NCBI RefSeq assembly: GCF_014202905.1
Contig: NZ_JACHHY010000018.1
Coordinates: 1 to 64,000, forward strand
Direction of reading: 5' to 3'
Length of the DNA stretch: 64,000 nt
From: Chitinivorax tropicus
GTDB taxonomy: Bacteria > Pseudomonadota > Gammaproteobacteria > Burkholderiales > SCOH01
The position numbers and the translations under genes are program-made. Positions 8,611 to 17,195 of this stretch are shown one piece after another; the first letter of the stretch is position 1; each line of letters opens with the position of its first letter. The notes beneath the pieces were generated by a model. It saw nothing but the letters and a program-made list of their open reading frames with translations, made no database searches and was not told the origin of the DNA.

Positions 8611-11100
8611 TCATGCAGATTGATTCAGCACATGCAACGGTGGGGTCCGCAGCAGGCGTATCACACCAGGCAAGCCGGCCAGCATGACCGCCAGCGCCCC
8701 CCCACCCACCCCTAGCACCGGCAACAGTGGGTTGAGCTGATATGGCAGGTTCAACAACTTGACGCACACCACCCAACCCAATGCCCCACTCGCCAAGACA
8801 GCCACCGCACCAGCCAGTGCGCCGACGCTGGCAAACTCCGCCAATGCGGTGTGCAGCAACTGGCGGCGACTGCCCCCCAGAGTGCGCAACATGGCATTGT
8901 CGAATCGGCGCTCGTCCTGGGTGGCTGCCAACGCGGCATACAGCACCACCAGCCCGGCCACCAAGGTGAACAGGAACACGAACTGGACCGCTCCTGCAAC
9001 TTTTCCGATGATGTCACGCACCTCTCGGAGCACATTGCCCACATCGATGACAGTCATATTGGGAAAAGCCCGCACCAGATCGCGCACCACTGCTTCCCGG
9101 TCTGCGGGCAGACGAAAACTGGTGATGTAGCTGGTGGGCTGATTGGCCAGCATGGTGGGGGGCGCCACCACAAAGAAATTGACATTGAAGGAGTCCCAGT
9201 TGACTTTGCGCAGGCTGGTGACCGGTGCGGTATAGCGAACCCCTGCGATATCAAATGTCAATCGATCGCCTAGTTTGATGCCCAGCTGCTCGGCCAAGCC
9301 CTCCTCCACACTGAACTGCGGTGTTTGATCTGTAGGCTGCCAGAACCGACCCGCCACCACCTGATTGTCAACCTGAGGTCGATCCGCCCAGGACAAATTG
9401 AATTCGCGCTCAGCCAGGTTTTTGGTCTTTTCGTCCTGATATTGATCGCCCTTGATCGGCTGATCGTTCCGACCGACCCAGCGTCCACGGATCATGGGGT
9501 ACTGGATCGGTGCGGCCAGCTGGTTATGTTGCAGGAATTGCGCCAGTGTCGTGCGCTGTTCCGGTTGGATATTGATGATGAATCGATTGGGCGCGTCAGG
9601 CGGCACGGATCGCTGCCAGGACTGCAATAGGTCACCCCGCACCAGCGTCAAAGTCAACAACGCCATCAAGCCCAATGACAAAGCGACGATCTGCACCACT
9701 GCCAAGCCCTGGCGACGATACAGATTGGCCACCCCAAAACGCCAGGTGATACCTGCCCGACGGTTGAAACGCCGCAGCAGGCGCATCAATCCCCAGCCCG
9801 CAGCCGCAGCCAATGCGATCCCGCCGACGAATCCAGACAATACATAGGCGGCCAGCTTGGGCTCACCGACCTGCCACCACAGCAAGGCAATCAACAACCC
9901 ACCGCCTGCAAGATACATGGCACGCGTCCGGGTACCGCCAGACACCTCCCGTCGTAACACGCGTAGTGTCGGTGTCTTTTTCAACTGCAACAGAGGTGGC
10001 ACAGCAAAGCCAAACAGCAATAACGCCCCGACCAACCAACCTTGCACCCCTGGCAACCAATGCGCCGCAGGTAATGCACGATCAACCATCCCCGCCAGCA
10101 TATCGACCAACACATGCTGTGCAGCAAAGCCGATGGCTACACCAGCCACGCCAGCCAAGGCAGCCAGGCAGGCAAACTGCCCGACGAACAATCTGAAGAT
10201 GGTTGCCTGACTGGCACCAAGGCATCGCATCATCGCCACCGGGTTCAAATGCCGCTCGATATAACGCCGGGTCGCCAAACCAATGGCCACACCAGCCAAG
10301 GCCACGCTGGATAATGCCGCCAGCCCCAGAAAGCGCTGCGCCCGCTCCAGCGCATTGCGCACCTCCGGGCGAGCATCCTGCACGGTTTCCAGGCGCTGGC
10401 CGCGACCGATCTGCGGTTTGATTGCATCTCGAAAAGCGGCAACCTGCTTGCCCGTACCCGCCACCAACAGGCGATAGCGCACACGGCTGCCCGTCTGGAT
10501 CAACTGTGTCGCAGCAAGATCAGCCTGATTGATGATCACTCGTGGCATGAAATTGAATATATCGATAGCCGCGTCAGGCTCCCGCTCGATACGCTCGGCA
10601 ATACGGAAGGAGGCCTCGCCCAGCTGCACCTGGTCACCTATCTTGGCATTGAGCCGCAACAGGAGGCGCTCATCAGCCCAGAGCGTGCCTGCTGCTGGGA
10701 TCTGCCCGGCTTGGTGCACCTGGGATGCAGTACCCAGCAGAAAGCGCCCACGCAAGGGGTAGCCTGCGGAGACTGCTTTGATCGATGCAATCTGCGTGCC
10801 CTCGCCTGACAACACCATACTAGGAAAGATGGTGGTATGCGCCAGCTTCAGCCCTGACCCGGTCGCCAGCGCTTGCCAGGCGGGCGGGATCGGCTTATCG
10901 GCACTGACAACCAGATCTGCACCCAACAGATCATTGGCCTGCTCGGTCAGGGCGCGCTGCATCCGGTCGGTGAAAAAACCAACGCTGGTCATGGCTGCCA
11001 CGGCAATCACCAGCGCCAACATCAGCACATTCAATTCGCCCGCGCGCAGGTCGCGCCGCAGCATCCGCCACGCCAACCGTCCAGTTTGGAGCCAAGTCAT
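8611..11100 (-). CDS. ybbP: FtsX-family ABC transporter permease YbbP-like
   Basis: Large inner-membrane permease of the MacB/LolE/FtsX superfamily. 829 residues: a membrane helix at about 25-44, a periplasmic MacB-PCD-like domain, a first FtsX block (roughly 250-390), more helices and a second periplasmic region (about 490-700), and a final FtsX block (about 705-820). The double layout of about ten helices is the YbbP type, not the shorter LolC/LolE type. The start overlaps the ybbA stop as ATGA, so the two are translated together. With YbbA it forms an ABC system whose substrate is unproven; the neighbouring TesA has the same gene order as in E. coli. Confidence 0.9.
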   Translation of the reverse strand: MTWLQTGRLAWRMLRRDLRAGELNVLMLALVIAVAAMTSVGFFTDRMQRALTEQANDLLGADLVVSADKPIPPAWQALATGSGLKLAHTTIFPSMVLSGEGTQIASIKAVSAGYPLRGRFLLGTASQVHQAGQIPAAGTLWADERLLLRLNAKIGDQVQLGEASFRIAERIEREPDAAIDIFNFMPRVIINQADLAATQLIQTGSRVRYRLLVAGTGKQVAAFRDAIKPQIGRGQRLETVQDARPEVRNALERAQRFLGLAALSSVALAGVAIGLATRRYIERHLNPVAMMRCLGASQATIFRLFVGQFACLAALAGVAGVAIGFAAQHVLVDMLAGMVDRALPAAHWLPGVQGWLVGALLLFGFAVPPLLQLKKTPTLRVLRREVSGGTRTRAMYLAGGGLLIALLWWQVGEPKLAAYVLSGFVGGIALAAAAGWGLMRLLRRFNRRAGITWRFGVANLYRRQGLAVVQIVALSLGLMALLTLTLVRGDLLQSWQRSVPPDAPNRFIINIQPEQRTTLAQFLQHNQLAAPIQYPMIRGRWVGRNDQPIKGDQYQDEKTKNLAEREFNLSWADRPQVDNQVVAGRFWQPTDQTPQFSVEEGLAEQLGIKLGDRLTFDIAGVRYTAPVTSLRKVNWDSFNVNFFVVAPPTMLANQPTSYITSFRLPADREAVVRDLVRAFPNMTVIDVGNVLREVRDIIGKVAGAVQFVFLFTLVAGLVVLYAALAATQDERRFDNAMLRTLGGSRRQLLHTALAEFASVGALAGAVAVLASGALGWVVCVKLLNLPYQLNPLLPVLGVGGGALAVMLAGLPGVIRLLRTPPLHVLNQSA

Positions 11101-11813
11101 GACGCGTCATCCTCGACCACGCGCCCTGCCGCGATGCGCACATGGCGATGGCACCGCTCGGCCAATTGCGGGTCATGCGTCACCAGCACCAGCGTGGTGC
11201 CCTGTTCGCGATTCAGCGAAAACAGCAGTTCGACAATCTGCTGGCCGGTTGCGGTGTCCAGATTGCCAGTCGGCTCATCGGCAAACAACAGCCGTGGGTT
11301 GCCAGCAAAGGCTCGCGCCAATGCCACACGCTGCTGCTCCCCCCCTGACAGCTGCTTGGGATAATGCGTCAATCGCCCCCCCAACCCCACTCTACCCAGC
11401 CACTCCCTGGCGGTTTTCTCGGCGTCTGGCTTGGCCGCCAGCTCCAAGGGCAACATGACGTTTTCCAACGCGGTCAAAGCCGGTAACAGCTGGAATGACT
11501 GAAATACAAACCCGACCAGCTCCCCTCGCAAACGCGCCCGGCCATCTTCATCCAAGGCGGACAACTGGGCATCACCCAACCAGACATCGCCAGATGTCGG
11601 CACATCCAGCCCGGCCAACAAACCGAGCAAGGTCGACTTACCCGAGCCAGACGCCCCTATAATCGCCAACGACTCACCCTGTGCAATGCTCAGGTCAATG
11701 CCATGCAGTATTGTCAACTGCTCATCAGCCATCGGCACTTGCTTGACCAGCTGATCGGCCCTCACAATCAACTGATTCCGGATTGCGGATTCCACAGAGG
11801 ATGCAACATTCAT
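11097..11813 (-). CDS. ybbA: ABC transporter ATPase YbbA-like
   Basis: ATP-binding subunit of the LolD/MacB type, partner of the YbbP-like permease. With the ATG at 11813 it is 238 residues: Walker A GASGSGKST (53-61), Q-loop FVFQSFQLL (from about 102), signature LSGGEQQR (155-162), Walker B LLFADE (175-180) and a His switch in LVTHD. A longer reading from GTG at 11849 adds 12 residues of low-complexity leader. I chose 11813 because homologues start near there and the longer form would run further into the divergent tesA region. The stop overlaps ybbP by four bases. Confidence 0.9.
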   Translation of the reverse strand: MNVASSVESAIRNQLIVRADQLVKQVPMADEQLTILHGIDLSIAQGESLAIIGASGSGKSTLLGLLAGLDVPTSGDVWLGDAQLSALDEDGRARLRGELVGFVFQSFQLLPALTALENVMLPLELAAKPDAEKTAREWLGRVGLGGRLTHYPKQLSGGEQQRVALARAFAGNPRLLFADEPTGNLDTATGQQIVELLFSLNREQGTTLVLVTHDPQLAERCHRHVRIAAGRVVEDDAS

Positions 11814-11880
11814 GTCACGTTTCATACCTATACCAATCATCAAGGACACTCATCCCAGTCCCGCATCATCAGGCCACCTC

Positions 11881-12543
11881 ATGCCGTCCATGCGTCAAAT
11901 CGCCCTAAGCGGATGGTCATCCCTTGCTCGCCTGCTCACCAGGCGCCACTCTTTCAAGCTGCGCTGGCTGATTGCCTGCTGGCTGATGCCATTGGCAGCC
12001 CACGCCGCACCCGTGATCTTGGTGTTCGGCGATAGCCTGTCCGCAGGTTATGGGCTGACACAACAACAAAGCTGGGTCGCGCTGCTGGGCCAAAAACTGG
12101 CACCAGCATATCAGGTCATCAATGCCAGCGTCAGCGGCGAAACGACGGCGGGTGGACTCTCCAGGCTGGATGCGGCACTGGCGCAGCACAAACCTGCCAT
12201 CGTGGTATTGGAGCTGGGCGCCAATGACGGCTTGCGCGGCTTGCCGCTGAAGCTCAGCAAACGCAACCTCGGCAGCATGATCGATAAAGCCCGCCAGGCC
12301 AAGGCCAAGGTGCTGCTGGTTGGCATGCAGCTGCCCCCCAATTTCGGCAAATCCTATTCCCAGCAGTTTGCAGGCATGTACTCGGAACTGGCCCAAAGCC
12401 ATAAAGTTCCACTGCTGCCCTTTCTATTGGATGGATTTGCAGACAAGCCGGAATGGTTTCAAAACGATATGATCCACCCCACCGCCGCCGCCCAACCGCA
12501 CATTGCCAACACTGTCGAGCGGGCACTGAAACAGGTGAAATAG
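11881..12543 (+). CDS. tesA: TesA-type lysophospholipase/arylesterase (SGNH hydrolase)
   Basis: Periplasmic multifunctional thioesterase/esterase of the GDSL/SGNH family (thioesterase I, lysophospholipase L1). 220 residues from 11881: a signal peptide with a long positive n-region (LIACWLMPLAAHA then AAP), block I GDSLSAGYGL with the nucleophile Ser, block III GAND, and block V DMIHPT with the Asp-His pair. The start at 11881 has AGG 7 bases upstream. An in-frame ATG at 11812 would lengthen the leader by 23 residues and overlap the ybbA ATG base for base in the sequence CATG. Divergent from ybbA-ybbP, as in E. coli. Confidence 0.92.
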   Translation: MPSMRQIALSGWSSLARLLTRRHSFKLRWLIACWLMPLAAHAAPVILVFGDSLSAGYGLTQQQSWVALLGQKLAPAYQVINASVSGETTAGGLSRLDAALAQHKPAIVVLELGANDGLRGLPLKLSKRNLGSMIDKARQAKAKVLLVGMQLPPNFGKSYSQQFAGMYSELAQSHKVPLLPFLLDGFADKPEWFQNDMIHPTAAAQPHIANTVERALKQVK

Positions 12544-12746
12544 ACCATCTGGGTGCCAAATAGGCGGCGAGGCAGGAAAGAGCAGGCTACGGCAGGCCCT
12601 TGCTGGGCCGCCGGCACAGCTGCCTACTCCCAGGCTGGCCCTGCACCGCTGGCGTAGCGGACTGGATCGACCAACCCGCCCCCCATCGAGGCCGATACAA
12701 ACAACCCGCGCCAACCACACCCACCACAAGGCCCGCCGGCAGCATT

Positions 12747-13790
12747 CTAGAAAAATGACATATTGAATGGATTGCCTGACTTGTCACGAAGCTGCGACAA
12801 CGCACCAGTCGCCTTGCCCTTGACCTGATCAGGCAATTTGACAAAGGATGCACTGCTGACCGCGGCGTCGCCATTCATAAAGCCACGCACAAAGAACTCG
12901 GCCAGCACATCGCCTCTGGCCTTGTCCAACACCTTGGGCACCAGGACAAATGTACCGGTCACGATCGGCCAAGCGTTGTTGCCCTGCCGGTTGATCAACA
13001 GCTCGTCGAAATCCCCTTTGGTTTGCCAAGCGCTACTGAGCACCGCATCTGTGATACTGCTTACCGACGCCTTGGCTGCCTTGCCTGCGGCGTTGACGAG
13101 CCGCACATCCACCAGCCCAGACTCGACCACCGCACCGAAATCGACATAGCCGATTGCGCCCTCCGTCGCCTTCACCGATGCCGCCACGCCAGCCGTGCCC
13201 TTCACCTGCACCGCCCAGCTCGGCCATTTGACACTGAAGCCAGCCCCGAAATTACCTTTCCAATCGGCGGACATACGAGACAGGTACTCAGTCAGCACAA
13301 AGGTCGAGCCCGAGCCATCGGCGCGCACCACCAATTTGATGGGACGAGAGGGCACCTTTTCATTTTCATTGAGCGCCAAGATGGCTGGGTCTGCCCATTC
13401 GACAATCTTGCCACTGAAGATTTTGGCCAACACCTCACCATTCAACTTGATCTGGCCAGGCTTGACCCCTGGCAGGTTGACCACCGGCACCACCGCCGTC
13501 AAAGCCGTCGGGAAGGCAATCACTCCTGCCTTGGTAAGCTCTGCAGCGGGAGGCAGCGCATCTGTCGCGCCAAAATCCACTTTTCCACCTTTTGCCGACT
13601 CGATGCCTTTGGCTGAGCCGGCAGGATCGAATTTCAATGTATGTCCACCATTTTTCTGGATGGATGCTGCCCATTTCGAGTACAGCGGCGCAGCGGCAGA
13701 TGACCCCACCGCTGACAGCTCCAAGGCCATGACCGGCCCACCCAGGCACCCCATCAAACCGATATACCCACCCAGCAACCAACCCCGCAT
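12747..13790 (-). CDS. PstS-like periplasmic phosphate-binding protein A
   Basis: Periplasmic solute-binding protein of the PstS family. 347 residues with a signal peptide (1-22). Compared with E. coli PstS ligand positions: the first loop is GSSAAAP instead of GATFPAP (Thr and Phe replaced), the Ser38 equivalent is kept (AGSAKG), the Asp56 equivalent is kept (DFGATD), and RADGSGST keeps Arg, Ser and Gly. So it probably binds phosphate or a similar oxyanion. ATG with a strong AGGAGG site 5 bases upstream. No pstC, pstA or pstB nearby. Its tail ends SFF like its neighbour, showing that the two are paralogues. Confidence 0.88.
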   Translation of the reverse strand: MRGWLLGGYIGLMGCLGGPVMALELSAVGSSAAAPLYSKWAASIQKNGGHTLKFDPAGSAKGIESAKGGKVDFGATDALPPAAELTKAGVIAFPTALTAVVPVVNLPGVKPGQIKLNGEVLAKIFSGKIVEWADPAILALNENEKVPSRPIKLVVRADGSGSTFVLTEYLSRMSADWKGNFGAGFSVKWPSWAVQVKGTAGVAASVKATEGAIGYVDFGAVVESGLVDVRLVNAAGKAAKASVSSITDAVLSSAWQTKGDFDELLINRQGNNAWPIVTGTFVLVPKVLDKARGDVLAEFFVRGFMNGDAAVSSASFVKLPDQVKGKATGALSQLRDKSGNPFNMSFF

Positions 13791-14149
13791 GACGCCTCCT
13801 CATCACTTTGTTGTGCGGCAGCCTATCCCAGACACCACATCCAGCCAATCATACATACGAATTGATCATGCCAGACAGGCGAGAGCCGCCACCGACTTGC
13901 TCTTGGTGCAAGTCGAAATGAACCCCACCAACACTGAAATACTTTTTCATACTAGGTTTTGTTGACACGATTGCAAATAGATTGCGGCATTGCGCAATGA
14001 GAGCCGACCAGCCGGACAGCTGTTGACTGAGCCGGATCGAGCGTAGTGACAGGTGCTCGCAGACATATCTGCATTGGCTTGATCGGGGCAAAAAAAAACC
14101 GGGTCACATGACCCGGCCCAATTGTTGGATGGTGAGGGGAACCTGATGA
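13791..14149. other. Intergenic region between the two PstS-like genes
   Basis: A 359-base gap. It holds the upstream region of gene A, a perfect 7-base-pair inverted repeat GACTTGC/GCAAGTC (13894-13900 with 13908-13914) about 100 bases before the gene A start, and the terminator of gene B (14090-14116). No ORF and no convincing Pho box was seen. The two genes are therefore probably separate transcripts. Confidence 0.6.
14090..14116 (-). terminator. Rho-independent terminator after PstS-like gene B
   Basis: Palindrome CCGGGTCA-CA-TGACCCGG (14099-14116). On the minus strand it is followed by nine T (14090-14098). It lies 33 bases past the stop of the 14150-15205 gene and separates it from the downstream paralogue. 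Confidence 0.9.
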
Positions 14150-15205
14150 TCAGAAGAATGACACAGGCAATGGCTGGCCGCTCTTGTCGCGGATGGAGGC
14201 CATGGTGTTGGTAGCCTTACCTTGCACGGCCACCGGCAACGAGGCATAGGAAGAAGAATTCGCCGCACGATCACCCGACACAAAGCCACGGATGAACAGT
14301 TGCACAGCAGCAGAAGTGCGCGGTACGTTTTCCGCCACTTTGGGCATGACGGCAAACATCGCCATGGCGATCGGCCAGCTGCCTGAACCACGCATATTGG
14401 TCAGTTTCTCATCAAAATCGCCCCGGCTTGGCCAGGTGCTATTCTGCATCGCCTCAACGAATGCATTCGGGGTGGCGCGTACAAACTTGCCCGCTGCATT
14501 TTCCATGCGAACATCGGTCAGGCCCTGCTCAAGAGCAATACCGAAGTCGACATAGCCGATTGCACCTTCCGTGCTTTTCACCGCTGCGGCCATCTCCGCC
14601 GAGCCCTTGACAGCCGTGGCGCCAGCCATCCACTTGACGGTATAACCCGTGCCGAAATTAGACTTCCACTCTGGCGAGGTTGCCGACAGATAGTGGGTCA
14701 GATGCTGAGTAGAGCCAGAATTGTCGCCCCGCACAATGACTTTGATCGCTCTGGAGGTCAAGTGGCTGTTTTCGTTCAAAGCCAGGATGGCGGGGTCTGC
14801 CCAGTCGGTGACCTTACCACTCATGATGCGCGCCAGCACATCTGCATTCAGGCGCAGCTGACCGCCCTTTACCCCTGGCAGGTTGACGACCGGCACCAAG
14901 CCTGAAATCACGGTCGGAAATGCCACCAGGCCGATCTTGTTCAGCTCTGCGCTACTGGGTGGTGCGTCGGTCACGCCGAAATCAATCTTACCGCCCCGGA
15001 CTGCCTCAACCATCTTGACCGGCCCCATGGTCTCGTACCGCAGACTATGGCCACCATTTTTCTGCCAACCGTCCGCCCATTTGTTGTAAATGGTTCCGGC
15101 AGCGGAGGCGCCAGCTCCCATCACTTCCACAGCTGCCACTGGCTGAGCCATGCTCAGTGAAACCAAAACTGCCGCAACAGGCACTAAACGACGAACAATA
15201 GACAC
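14150..15205 (-). CDS. PstS-like periplasmic binding protein B with altered ligand loop
   Basis: Second PstS-family protein, 351 residues from the GTG at 15205 (GAGG six bases upstream), with a signal peptide of about 25 residues ending QPVAA. An upstream TTG at 15226 is a poorer start. It is clearly homologous to protein A through most of its length. The phosphate loop that holds Ser38 in E. coli PstS reads MGPVKM here (Ser to Pro), and the RADGSG loop reads RGDNSGST. The Asp in DFGVTD is kept. Affinity or specificity may therefore differ from PstS. It is followed by a strong terminator and preceded by an AT-rich upstream region. No transporter genes are adjacent. Confidence 0.87.
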   Translation of the reverse strand: MSIVRRLVPVAAVLVSLSMAQPVAAVEVMGAGASAAGTIYNKWADGWQKNGGHSLRYETMGPVKMVEAVRGGKIDFGVTDAPPSSAELNKIGLVAFPTVISGLVPVVNLPGVKGGQLRLNADVLARIMSGKVTDWADPAILALNENSHLTSRAIKVIVRGDNSGSTQHLTHYLSATSPEWKSNFGTGYTVKWMAGATAVKGSAEMAAAVKSTEGAIGYVDFGIALEQGLTDVRMENAAGKFVRATPNAFVEAMQNSTWPSRGDFDEKLTNMRGSGSWPIAMAMFAVMPKVAENVPRTSAAVQLFIRGFVSGDRAANSSSYASLPVAVQGKATNTMASIRDKSGQPLPVSFF

Positions 15206-15723
15206 TTTAAACCTCAATTCGATCAATCACGATTCCGCTGTCGATTCAGCATGACAGCACATGCATTACATTTGCATGAATCGTAGCAAAACACACATCA
15301 TCAAAAAAGCATGATCATCAAATTTTTCCTACCTATTAAATTCATGAAATCAAACAAAACTCAATCAATAATCAATATATAACAAATACTTAACTAACAA
15401 TCTTAAACACCAATAATACATATTAACAGCGTTAAATTTATGCGTAATTCTACCTACAAAATACGCACATGTACCGAAAAGGAAAATGATTTACCAACAA
15501 GGAATTGACACCACATTGATGATGCATGGGAAAGGTGGCGCGTGAATGATCAGACGAGGAGAGGATGGGGGAGCGGGCGGCGATCAACGCCTCAGGGTAC
15601 TGGCGGTGGGGCTGCGGCCTCGATGCCTGCGCGGTAGGTGGGGTCGTCGGTAAATCCGGAATACCGTTGACACGGTGTCTGCATGGATGAAGCCCTGTCA
15701 ACGGCACACCGGATCAGCTGTGG
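15206..15723. other. AT-rich upstream region of PstS-like gene B
   Basis: A gap of about 520 bases. 15280-15480 is markedly AT-rich against its GC-rich neighbours. Close to the gene are two inverted repeats: CTGTC-N10-GACAG (15238-15257) and CATGCA-N7-TGCATG (15260-15278), possible operator sites. One CTGTCAT half-site on the minus strand resembles half a Pho box, but the second half is missing. 15481-15723 has no supported gene. Confidence 0.45.
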
Positions 15724-16176
15724 TTACCGCCCACAGTACAGCAAGACACTGCGATTTTCGTGTGCAGTTGCGCTTCTTCGCTCATTTCCGCACAGATAAA
15801 TGACATTCAGGACTTTGCGTATGCCGGGCGCCGGATCACCACACAGGTCGTTACTCACCTTGATGCTGACGGACAGCTGGCCATTGGCTCTTTCCGCCAA
15901 TACATCGGTTGCATCACACTGGCGGTTGCCGTCGCCATACTCCGCTTGCATCACGCTGATCAGGTAGGTCGGACGGCGATCGTCCTGCCAGCGACTACCC
16001 TCATTCATCTGCATGCCGCGACGACGGCCTTCTTCGTAACCGCGATCGTACCCACGGCGATAGCCTTCGTCATAGCCGCGCTGGTAATCACTGCCTGCCC
16101 ATGCCGATGCCACCGAAAGCAGCGCTGTCATCATCATCAGCCATTGTCCCTTTGGTCTTGCATTCAAGATTTTCAC
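15724..16176 (-). CDS. Small secreted protein with Gly-Tyr-Arg repeats
   Basis: 150 residues with a signal peptide (about 1-27, ending SAWA). The mature N-terminus is a run of four-residue units of the form YxxG (YQRGYDEGYRRGYDRGYEEG, about 31-50), highly charged and likely unstructured or adhesive. The C-terminal part (about 70-150) is compact, with four Cys that could form two disulphides. The start is GTG, with AAGG very close and GAGAG slightly further; a TTG three codons on is an alternative. It lies 16 bases downstream of the RNA methyltransferase gene, so probably shares its transcript. No function can be assigned. Confidence 0.7.
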   Translation of the reverse strand: MKILNARPKGQWLMMMTALLSVASAWAGSDYQRGYDEGYRRGYDRGYEEGRRRGMQMNEGSRWQDDRRPTYLISVMQAEYGDGNRQCDATDVLAERANGQLSVSIKVSNDLCGDPAPGIRKVLNVIYLCGNERRSATAHENRSVLLYCGR

Positions 16177-16192
16177 AATCCTTCTCTCTGTT

Positions 16193-16966
16193 TTATTTCA
16201 TCTGTCGTTGTCTGACCTGCTCAAACAGACACACCGCTGTGGCAGCGGCCACATTCAGCGACTCGATCCGACCGGGCATCGGAATACGCACCCGAGTCGT
16301 CGTCAGCGCCATCAATGCTTGCGATACACCTGCGCCCTCGTTCCCCATGATCCAGGCAACTGGGCCGGTCAAGTCAACCGCATACAATGATCGGCTTTCC
16401 GCCAGTGACGTGGCGACAACCTGACCATCAAACTGGCGGATGACCTCCGCCAGCGCTGCCTGCTCGTGGATGGCCAGTACCCAGTGCCCACCCATGGCGC
16501 CACGCAACACCTTGGGCGACCAGGCATCCGCGCAGTGATTGGACAGATAGACTGCCTCCACCCCTGCAGCCGCTGCCGTCCGCAATATGCCCCCCACATT
16601 CAATGGGTCTTGAATGTCATCCAACAACAGAATGGTCTGGTAATGCGCTGGCTGAGGCACCGGCACGGCAATCACCGCCACCAGGCCCACGCCAGGCTGG
16701 ATATCGAACAACTGACTGAACAACGCATCCGACACCAGCAGGTGTTTATCCACCCGCTGCGCCCACAGTGCAGCCACCTCCGGGTGTCCCAGTGCGGACT
16801 CCGCAGCGACCAGCCAGGCGGGCGTCCGCCCGGTGTCACACCAGCTTTGCACCAGATGGATGCCCTCCAGCACCGCAACGCCGCTTTTCCGGCGCTCTCG
16901 GGCGGATTCATGCCATTTGACCAATTGTTTGATTTGGGAATTCTGACGGGAAGCAATAGCGTCCAT
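16193..16966 (-). CDS. SpoU/TrmH-family RNA 2'-O-methyltransferase
   Basis: Predicted ribose methyltransferase of the SPOUT superfamily, using S-adenosylmethionine on rRNA or tRNA. 257 residues from the ATG at 16966 (MDAIASRQN...), which matches the usual N-terminus; a 19-residue upstream extension is hydrophobic and unlikely. Domain order: an RNA-binding SpoU-sub-bind-like part (about 1-95), then the knotted catalytic domain with motif 1 DDIQDPLNVGGILRTA, motif 2 GNEGAG and motif 3 IPMPGRIESLNVAAA. It is RlmB/TsnR-like; the exact target nucleotide cannot be told. Confidence 0.88.
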   Translation of the reverse strand: MDAIASRQNSQIKQLVKWHESARERRKSGVAVLEGIHLVQSWCDTGRTPAWLVAAESALGHPEVAALWAQRVDKHLLVSDALFSQLFDIQPGVGLVAVIAVPVPQPAHYQTILLLDDIQDPLNVGGILRTAAAAGVEAVYLSNHCADAWSPKVLRGAMGGHWVLAIHEQAALAEVIRQFDGQVVATSLAESRSLYAVDLTGPVAWIMGNEGAGVSQALMALTTTRVRIPMPGRIESLNVAAATAVCLFEQVRQRQMK

Positions 16967-17195
16967 GATGACCAATACCACAAGCAAGGCCGCTATTGTC
17001 CCTGTTGGCCGCCAGGACGGCAACCTCCGTTGCCACCTGTGGGCCGGGTTCCACTGGCATCGTTTTCATTTACAGTGTGAAATCAAGCCCGAGGCCCTGT
17101 CAGCATGCTTCTCCGGCCAGCACCGAGGCGTGTTTTGCCGACCACACCAAACACTGCTGACGACAGATGAAACCTTACCAACAGGGCCTTGTACC

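Noticed and set aside
15238-15257. Pho box upstream of PstS-like gene B
   Set aside because: Only one heptamer (CTGTCAT) is present; the second repeat at the required distance is missing.
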